From Streptomyces lincolnensis (GTDB taxonomy: Bacteria > Actinomycetota > Actinomycetes > Streptomycetales > Streptomycetaceae): a DNA stretch of 64,000 nt. Location of the stretch: positions 124,001-188,000 of the forward strand of contig NZ_JAIHON010000005.1 of NCBI RefSeq assembly GCF_021173675.1. Direction: 5' to 3'. Of the stretch, positions 57,940 to 64,000 are shown piece by piece. Position numbers and translations under genes: made by a program. A model generated the notes under the pieces. That model did no database searches. It had not been told where the DNA came from and saw only the letters and a list, made by a program, of their open reading frames with translations. Numbering within the stretch: position 1 is the first letter of the stretch; each line of letters begins with the position of its first letter.

Positions 57940-60051
57940 GTGCAGGCGTTGCGTGAGAGCGATCCTCGGCGGATCGGGCCCTACACGGTCCTGGGCAGGC
58001 TCGGCGCCGGGCGGCTGGGCGAGGTGTATCTCGCCGAGTCGCCCCGCGGCGGCCTTGCGCCGGCCGTGAAGGTGGTACGCGCCGAGTACGCCAGGGACCC
58101 GACCTTCCGGGCACGGTTCCGCCAGGGTGTGCGGGCCGTGTGGGGTGTCGGCGGGCCGGGGACACACACCGCGCGAGTCCTGGACGCGGACACCGAGGCC
58201 GAACGGCCGTGGATCGCCACGGAGTTCGTGGCCGGGCCGAACCTGCGTGACGCCGTCCTCCGCCACGGCCCGCTGCCCGAGTACGCGGTGCGGCTGCTGG
58301 CCGCCACGGTGGGCGAGGCCCTGGCCGCGCTCCACGCCGGAGGGCTGGTGCACGGGAACCTGAAGCCGTCCAACATCCTGCTGGCGGCCGACGGACCCCA
58401 GATCATCGACGTCGGTATTGACGTCGGCATAGCCATCGGCACCGGCCGAGTCGGCCCGCCCGGCGATGTGTTCGCCCTGGGCACGGTCCTCGCGTACGCC
58501 GCCGGCGGCACGGACACGGTGGCCCTCGACCGCCACGTCAACCTGTCCGGCGTACCGGAGCGCATCCGGTGGCTGGTCGAGCCCTGCCTGCGGGAGGACC
58601 CGGACACGCGCCCCACCCCCGCGGAGGTGGTCGCGGCGACCGGGCACACCCCGGCGTCGCTCCGAGCGAGCCTGCGTCCGGGCTGGTTCACCCCCGGTAC
58701 CGCCACCGGCATCGGCCCCGTCGAGCAGGGCGAGCGACAGCTCCCCGACCGCGACACCGAGGCCGAGGGCTGGACCGGCCGGGTCGAGTACCTGGTCTCG
58801 CCGAGGTTCACGGACGAGCCCACGCCCGTACCCTCCGCACCCGCCGCCCCCTCCCGGCGCCGCCTACTACTGGGCCTCGGGGCCGGGGCGCTGGTCGCCG
58901 TCGGGGCCGGAACGGGCGGCTGGCTGTGGCTGCGCGACCGGGACGGCGAGGGCGGCGAGGGTGGGGCCCCCGACCAGGCCATCGACGGCAGCGCCCCACC
59001 CCGCCCCGCCCCCGTGGCGCCGCCGGAGCGCGCCGTGGTGGCCTGGACCTACGACACGGGCGGTGTCGCGGCGGGTCCGGGCGTCGCGCTCTCGCTCCAC
59101 GGCGACGTCGTCTACGCCGGAGGCCTGGACGGGGCCCTGCACGCCGTGTCCGTGGGCGGCGCCGGTACCGAGCTGTGGAGGACGGAGCTGGGAGGGGTGG
59201 TCGGAACGCCCGTCGTCCTGACCGACGGCATCCGCTGCCTGGCCCGGTCCGGCCGCCGACTCTGCGCGGTGGATCCACGGGGGCGCCTGCGCTGGGAGCG
59301 CGCGTTCGACAAGGAGGCGAAGGAAACGAAGGGGGCGAAGGAGTCGTACGATCCCGTGCCCGTGCAGGCCGGCGACCTGGTACTGGTGTCGACCGACGCC
59401 CACTCCGACTCGGTCTCGGGCTCCGTCCGCGCCTACCGGCCCGACGGGACCTTGGCCTGGCACGCCCGGACACCGTATCCGCTGACCGGTCGGCCCATGG
59501 TGGCGGACGGCGTGGTGTACGTGAGCACCCGCAGGTCGCTGACCGCCGTGAGCGCCTACGACGGTCAGCGGCTGTGGACGTCCCACGTGGACGCTCCGGT
59601 CGGTCACCCCGCGCTGGTCGACGGGACCCTCGTCGCCGGGACCTCCGGCACCTACTCCGTGCTCGGGTTCAGCGCGGAGGGCAGGGGCCTGCTGTGGGGC
59701 GCCACGCACACCGGGCTGGGGGACGCCAACCCGTTCGTCGCCTTCAAGGGCCTGGCCGTCACCACGGCCGAGGGGGCGCTCGTGGCTCTCGACCCGGACG
59801 ACGGCTCCACCGCCTGGGAGTTCCGGGGCTCCGGCGACCCCGAGGAGTACAGCGCCCCGACGGTGAACGACAACCTCGTCCACGCGATCCTCGGCCGGAC
59901 GCTGTACCTGCTGGAACCCGACGGCAGACGCGCCCGCGTCCTGACCTTCCCCGACCTGCCGCTCTCACCCGCCGCGCAGCCCGTGGTCGGCGCCCGCTAC
60001 GTGTACGTGACCACCGAGAGGGGCATCGCAGCGGTCAACATGACGGCCTGA
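57940..60051 (+). CDS. Membrane-anchored Ser/Thr kinase-like protein with PQQ-type propeller
   Basis: The 703-residue protein has an N-terminal kinase domain (1-240), a linker, one TM helix (about 307-330) and an extracellular beta-propeller of PQQ-like repeats (VVAWTYDTGGVAAGP, LDGALHAVSVGG, DDGSTAWEFRG). Lys44 (AVKVV) is kept. The catalytic loop is HGNLKPSN with Asn140 in place of the catalytic Asp, the DFG motif is DVG (Asp157), and the activation segment and APE motif are missing. It is therefore probably a pseudokinase that binds ATP or partners. GTG at 57940 has GGGGGA 7 bases upstream. The outer domain likely senses a ligand. Confidence 0.9.
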   Translation: MQALRESDPRRIGPYTVLGRLGAGRLGEVYLAESPRGGLAPAVKVVRAEYARDPTFRARFRQGVRAVWGVGGPGTHTARVLDADTEAERPWIATEFVAGPNLRDAVLRHGPLPEYAVRLLAATVGEALAALHAGGLVHGNLKPSNILLAADGPQIIDVGIDVGIAIGTGRVGPPGDVFALGTVLAYAAGGTDTVALDRHVNLSGVPERIRWLVEPCLREDPDTRPTPAEVVAATGHTPASLRASLRPGWFTPGTATGIGPVEQGERQLPDRDTEAEGWTGRVEYLVSPRFTDEPTPVPSAPAAPSRRRLLLGLGAGALVAVGAGTGGWLWLRDRDGEGGEGGAPDQAIDGSAPPRPAPVAPPERAVVAWTYDTGGVAAGPGVALSLHGDVVYAGGLDGALHAVSVGGAGTELWRTELGGVVGTPVVLTDGIRCLARSGRRLCAVDPRGRLRWERAFDKEAKETKGAKESYDPVPVQAGDLVLVSTDAHSDSVSGSVRAYRPDGTLAWHARTPYPLTGRPMVADGVVYVSTRRSLTAVSAYDGQRLWTSHVDAPVGHPALVDGTLVAGTSGTYSVLGFSAEGRGLLWGATHTGLGDANPFVAFKGLAVTTAEGALVALDPDDGSTAWEFRGSGDPEEYSAPTVNDNLVHAILGRTLYLLEPDGRRARVLTFPDLPLSPAAQPVVGARYVYVTTERGIAAVNMTA

Positions 60052-60463
60052 CGGCGGCCGCGCACTCGAACCACACCGTCTTCCCACCGCCCGGCCTGGG
60101 ACCCACCCCCCACTTGTCCACCACCGCCTCCAGCAGCAGAAGCCCGCGCCCACCCTCGCCGTCCGGCGCGAACTCCCCCGACGGGTACGGCGGTTCGGGC
60201 GAGCCGTCCGCCACCTCCACTCGCACCCCGGCCCCCAACCGCAGCACCACCAGCGCGCATCTGCGGTCCGGGACATGCCGTACGACATTGGCCACCAGCT
60301 CCGTCACGCCCAGTTCCACGGCGTCGGACAGCTCCGGCAGCTCCCACTCGTCCAGCAGCGACCGGACGATACGGCGGATGTGGCGGGCCGAGTGCGCGCC
60401 CGCCGTGAGGGTCAGGCGGTACTGGGGAATGTATGCGTTCACGAGACGAGCGTGACCTCGCAT
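60035..60463 (-). CDS. HATPase-domain regulatory protein (RsbW/anti-sigma-like)
   Basis: The protein has up to 142 residues with a GHKL ATPase fold of the HATPase_c_2 type. The N-box is DAVELGVTELVANVVRHVP, the G1 box VEVADGSPEPPY and the G2 box GGRGLLLLEAVVDKWGV. It lacks a phospho-acceptor domain. Such proteins in Streptomyces accompany XRE/DUF5753 and DUF397 genes and modulate development or antibiotic switches. Start is ATG 60463 or GTG 60443. It overlaps the pseudokinase gene end by 17 bases, tail to tail. Confidence 0.9.
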   Translation of the reverse strand: MRGHARLVNAYIPQYRLTLTAGAHSARHIRRIVRSLLDEWELPELSDAVELGVTELVANVVRHVPDRRCALVVLRLGAGVRVEVADGSPEPPYPSGEFAPDGEGGRGLLLLEAVVDKWGVGPRPGGGKTVWFECAAAVRPSC

Positions 60464-60516
60464 GACTACCGTGGGCTACACGTCGAATACAACCCGTTCT
60501 GGAGTGAGGGCCGTTC

Positions 60517-61324
60517 GTGACGCACATCAACGTCCTTGACCCGGGCGCCTCGCCGCTCGACTACTACGGCTACGAGTTGCGGAGGTTGCGGGAAGCCGCC
60601 GGCCTGACGCAGAAGCAGCTCGGGGACATCCTCAACTACACGGGGTCGCTGGTCGGCCAGATCGAGACGGCCCGGAAGGTCCCGACGCCGGAGTTCAGCG
60701 AGCGGGCGGATGCGGCGCTGGGGTCGGACGGGTTGCTGTCCCGACTGGTGGAGCTGGTGTTGCGGAGCCAACTTCCGGCGTGGTTCAGGCAGGTGGCGGA
60801 GCTGGAGGCACGGGCGACCGAGATCTGTACGTTCCAGTCGCACATGATCCACGGTCTCCTACAGACCGACGCGTACGTTCGTGGCGTACTCGGCGCACTG
60901 GACCAGACAGACCTGGACGACCGCACCGCGGTGCGGCTTGCCCGTCAGCGCATCTTCGAGAAGGCCGCGCCACCGGTGTGCTGGCTGGTCATCAGCGAGG
61001 CGGCACTCTGCCAGGAGATCGGCGACAAGGAAACCATGCGGGGCCAACTGACCCACTTGTTGGCCTTCGAGGGCAATCCTCGGATCAACATCCAAGTACT
61101 GCCGTTCTCCGCGGGGGCTCACGCCGGGCTGCAAGGCTCATTCACCCTCTTCCGCTTCGCCGGCGACCCACCCATCGTCTACACGGAGGGGTACGGCAGC
61201 GGACATCCGACCGCGAACCCGGACACTGTCGGGGACTGTTCGCTCCGTTACGATCATCTTCGGGCCGCCGCTCTATCCCTCAAGGACTCGGCGGAGTTGA
61301 TCCGACGCGTGATGGAGGACCGTT

Positions 61325-61344
<20 letters not shown>
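60517..61344 (+). CDS. XRE-family DNA-binding protein with DUF5753 (WhiJ-like)
   Basis: The 275-residue protein has an N-terminal HTH_XRE (YGYELRRLREAAGLTQKQLG, NYTGSLVGQIETARKVPT) and a DUF5753 domain (about 90-270; FQSHMIHGLLQTDAYVRGVL, PRINIQVLPFSAGAHAGLQG). This is the WhiJ/AbaA-orfA type common in Streptomyces. It overlaps the DUF397 gene by 20 bases and faces the HATPase gene. The set probably forms a developmental switch in which the DUF397 protein antagonises the DNA binder. GTG at 60517 has GAGTGAGGG upstream. Confidence 0.92.
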
Positions 61345-62864
<1,520 letters not shown>

Positions 62865-62871
62865 CTACTTC

Positions 62872-62885
62872 TAGAACCCGTTACT
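62872..62885. promoter_or_regulatory. KstR-like box (13/14) before the P450
   Basis: TAGAACCCGTTACT matches TnnAACnnGTTnnA except the last base. It is 57 bp before the P450 start and upstream of the second operator. Confidence 0.58.
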
Positions 62886-62906
62886 ACCTTCACCGCAGCT
62901 CTGTTC

Positions 62907-62921
62907 CTGATGGATCGTCAG
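62907..62921. promoter_or_regulatory. CTGATG-N3-CGTCAG operator before the P450
   Basis: CTGATGGATCGTCAG is the same 15 bases, in the same orientation to the gene, as the site before the aldehyde dehydrogenase. It lies 21 bases before the start codon, close to the RBS. Confidence 0.75.
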
Positions 62922-62942
62922 AAAAGCTGGAGTGAGTCGCCC

Positions 62943-64000
62943 ATGCCGTGTCCAGCTCTCCCCGAGGGGTTCGACTTCACCGATCCCGATCTGCTGCAAC
63001 ACCACGTGCCGCTGGCGGAGCTCGCCGAGGTGCGCCGGGCCGAACCGGTGTGCTGGATCCCCCAGCCGTCCAACCTCGCCGGTTTCGAGGACGAGGGGTA
63101 CTGGGCGGTCACCCGGCACGCCGACGTCAAGTACGTCTCCACCCACCCGGAGCTCTTCTCGTCGTACCTCAACACGGCGATCATCCGCTTCAACGAGCAC
63201 ATCGAGCGGGACGCCATCGACGCGCAGCGGCTGATCCTGCTCAACATGGACCCGCCGGAGCACACCCGGGTCCGCCAGATCGTGCAGCGGGTGTTCACCC
63301 CGAGGGCCATCCGCGCCCTGGAGGACAACCTCCGCTCGCGCGCCCTCGCCATCGCCGCGAACGCCCGCGCCCGCACCGGCTCCTTCGACTTCGTCGCCGA
63401 GGTCGCCTGCGAACTGCCCCTCCAGGCCATCGCCGAGCTGATCGGCATCCCGCAGGACGACCGGGCCAAGATCTTCGACTGGTCCAACAAGATGATCTCC
63501 TACGACGATCCCGAGTACGCGATCACCGAGGAGGTCGGCGCGGAGTCCGCCACCGAACTCATCGCCTACGCCATGAACATGGCCGCCGACCGCAAGCAGT
63601 GCCCCGCCAAGGACATCGTGACGACCCTGGTCTCCGCCGAGGACGAGGGCAATCTCGCCTCGGACGAGTTCGGGTTCTTCGTGCTGATGCTGGCCGTCGC
63701 CGGCAACGAGACCACGCGCAACGCCATCACCCACGGCATGCACGCGTTCCTCACCGAGCCGGGGCAGTGGGAGCTGTACAAGAGGGAGCGGCCGGTCACC
63801 GCCGCCGAGGAGATCGTGCGGTGGGCCACGCCGGTCAACTCCTTCCAGCGGACCGCCACGCAGGACACGGAACTGGGGGGCAAGAAGATCAAGAAGGGGG
63901 ATCGGGTCGGGCTGTTCTACGCCGCGGCGAATCATGATCCCGAGGTCTTCGAGAATCCGGACACGTTCGACATTCTGCGGGATCCCAATCCTCACCTCGG
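62943..64000 (+). CDS. Cytochrome P450, CYP125-like, cut by the window end
   Basis: The first 352 codons are present and the frame is open at the window edge. It begins MPCPALPEGFDFTDPDLLQ. The I-helix motif AGNETTRNAITHGM (oxygen activation), the ExxR pair in EEIVRW and LNMDPPEHTRVRQIVQRVF are clear. The haem-binding Cys loop lies beyond the window. The I-helix and N-terminus resemble CYP125, which oxidises the sterol C26 methyl to alcohol, aldehyde and acid. ATG at 62943 has GGAGTGAG 6 bases away. Two operators precede it. The ferredoxin at 42220 is a candidate electron donor. Confidence 0.93.
   Translation, partial: MPCPALPEGFDFTDPDLLQHHVPLAELAEVRRAEPVCWIPQPSNLAGFEDEGYWAVTRHADVKYVSTHPELFSSYLNTAIIRFNEHIERDAIDAQRLILLNMDPPEHTRVRQIVQRVFTPRAIRALEDNLRSRALAIAANARARTGSFDFVAEVACELPLQAIAELIGIPQDDRAKIFDWSNKMISYDDPEYAITEEVGAESATELIAYAMNMAADRKQCPAKDIVTTLVSAEDEGNLASDEFGFFVLMLAVAGNETTRNAITHGMHAFLTEPGQWELYKRERPVTAAEEIVRWATPVNSFQRTATQDTELGGKKIKKGDRVGLFYAAANHDPEVFENPDTFDILRDPNPHL

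Overview
The window is a piece of a Streptomyces chromosome. It is very GC-rich with strong third-position GC bias, uses many GTG starts and ATGA/GTGA overlaps, and carries typical Streptomyces families: the RNase H/phosphatase fusion, an XRE (DUF5753)/DUF397/HATPase regulatory set, F420-dependent (LLM) oxidoreductases and a cobalamin-riboswitch ECF transporter. The gene order from rnpB rightwards resembles the conserved core around SCO2295-SCO2325 of S. coelicolor. This is recalled, not searched.

Layout. 0-4.2 kb: an MMPL exporter, a histidine kinase and a response regulator broken by a one-base frameshift. 4.2-9.5 kb: a degraded accessory stretch. It holds a truncated LuxR remnant, an intact SIS-domain sugar-phosphate protein with a DasR-like operator, an SDR, a TetR regulator with a clear operator, and truncated ADH and SDR genes. 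9.5-21.4 kb: conserved core, with rnpB, an EamA exporter, AraC, Uma2, MerR, an RNB nuclease, YaaA, KDPG aldolase, RNase H/phosphatase, a zinc-ribbon coiled-coil protein, Nif3 and small proteins. 21.5-24.6 kb: an SDR, Zn-ADH and MaoC operon behind a perfect KstR-type box. 24.7-34.7 kb: a DesK/DesR-like pair, two drug exporters, a methyltransferase, an amidase, a DUF5336-type membrane protein and an F420 oxidoreductase. 34.8-38.7 kb: an overlapping glycosyltransferase, methyltransferase and alpha/alpha-barrel gene set. 38.8-45.9 kb: a KstR-like regulator, an amino-acid dehydrogenase with Lrp, a secreted HNH protein, ferredoxin plus aldehyde dehydrogenase, an MBL hydrolase and a kinase-like phosphotransferase. 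45.95-52.6 kb: a cobalamin riboswitch followed by five translationally coupled genes for an ECF transporter with two membrane-tethered surface proteins. 52.8-61.6 kb: cell-wall and serine hydrolases, an ArsR/SRPBCC pair, a probable pseudokinase fused to a PQQ-type propeller, and the HATPase, XRE and DUF397 set. 61.6-64 kb: a FadA5-like thiolase divergent from a CYP125-like P450 cut off by the window end.

The most notable theme is a scattered sterol or branched-lipid side-chain degradation regulon. The KstR homologue and its 14-bp box (TnnAACnnGTTnnA) recur before the MaoC operon and before kstR itself. Near-matches (13/14) lie before the MBL gene, the thiolase and the P450. A second palindrome, CTGAyG-N3-CrTCAG, sits just before the RBS of the P450, the aldehyde dehydrogenase/ferredoxin operon and the LLM oxidoreductase. 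These genes lie in at least five places over 43 kb, yet together read like a partial cholesterol-type side-chain pathway with its own P450 redox partner.

A second theme is expansion of tandem repeats. In-frame minisatellites have lengthened a glycosyltransferase tail (24-bp units) and an ECF T-component N-terminus (15-bp units). Several promoters and intergenic gaps carry 10-25 bp tandem repeats, and one family of dispersed intergenic repeats has been absorbed into the linker of the ECF ATPase.
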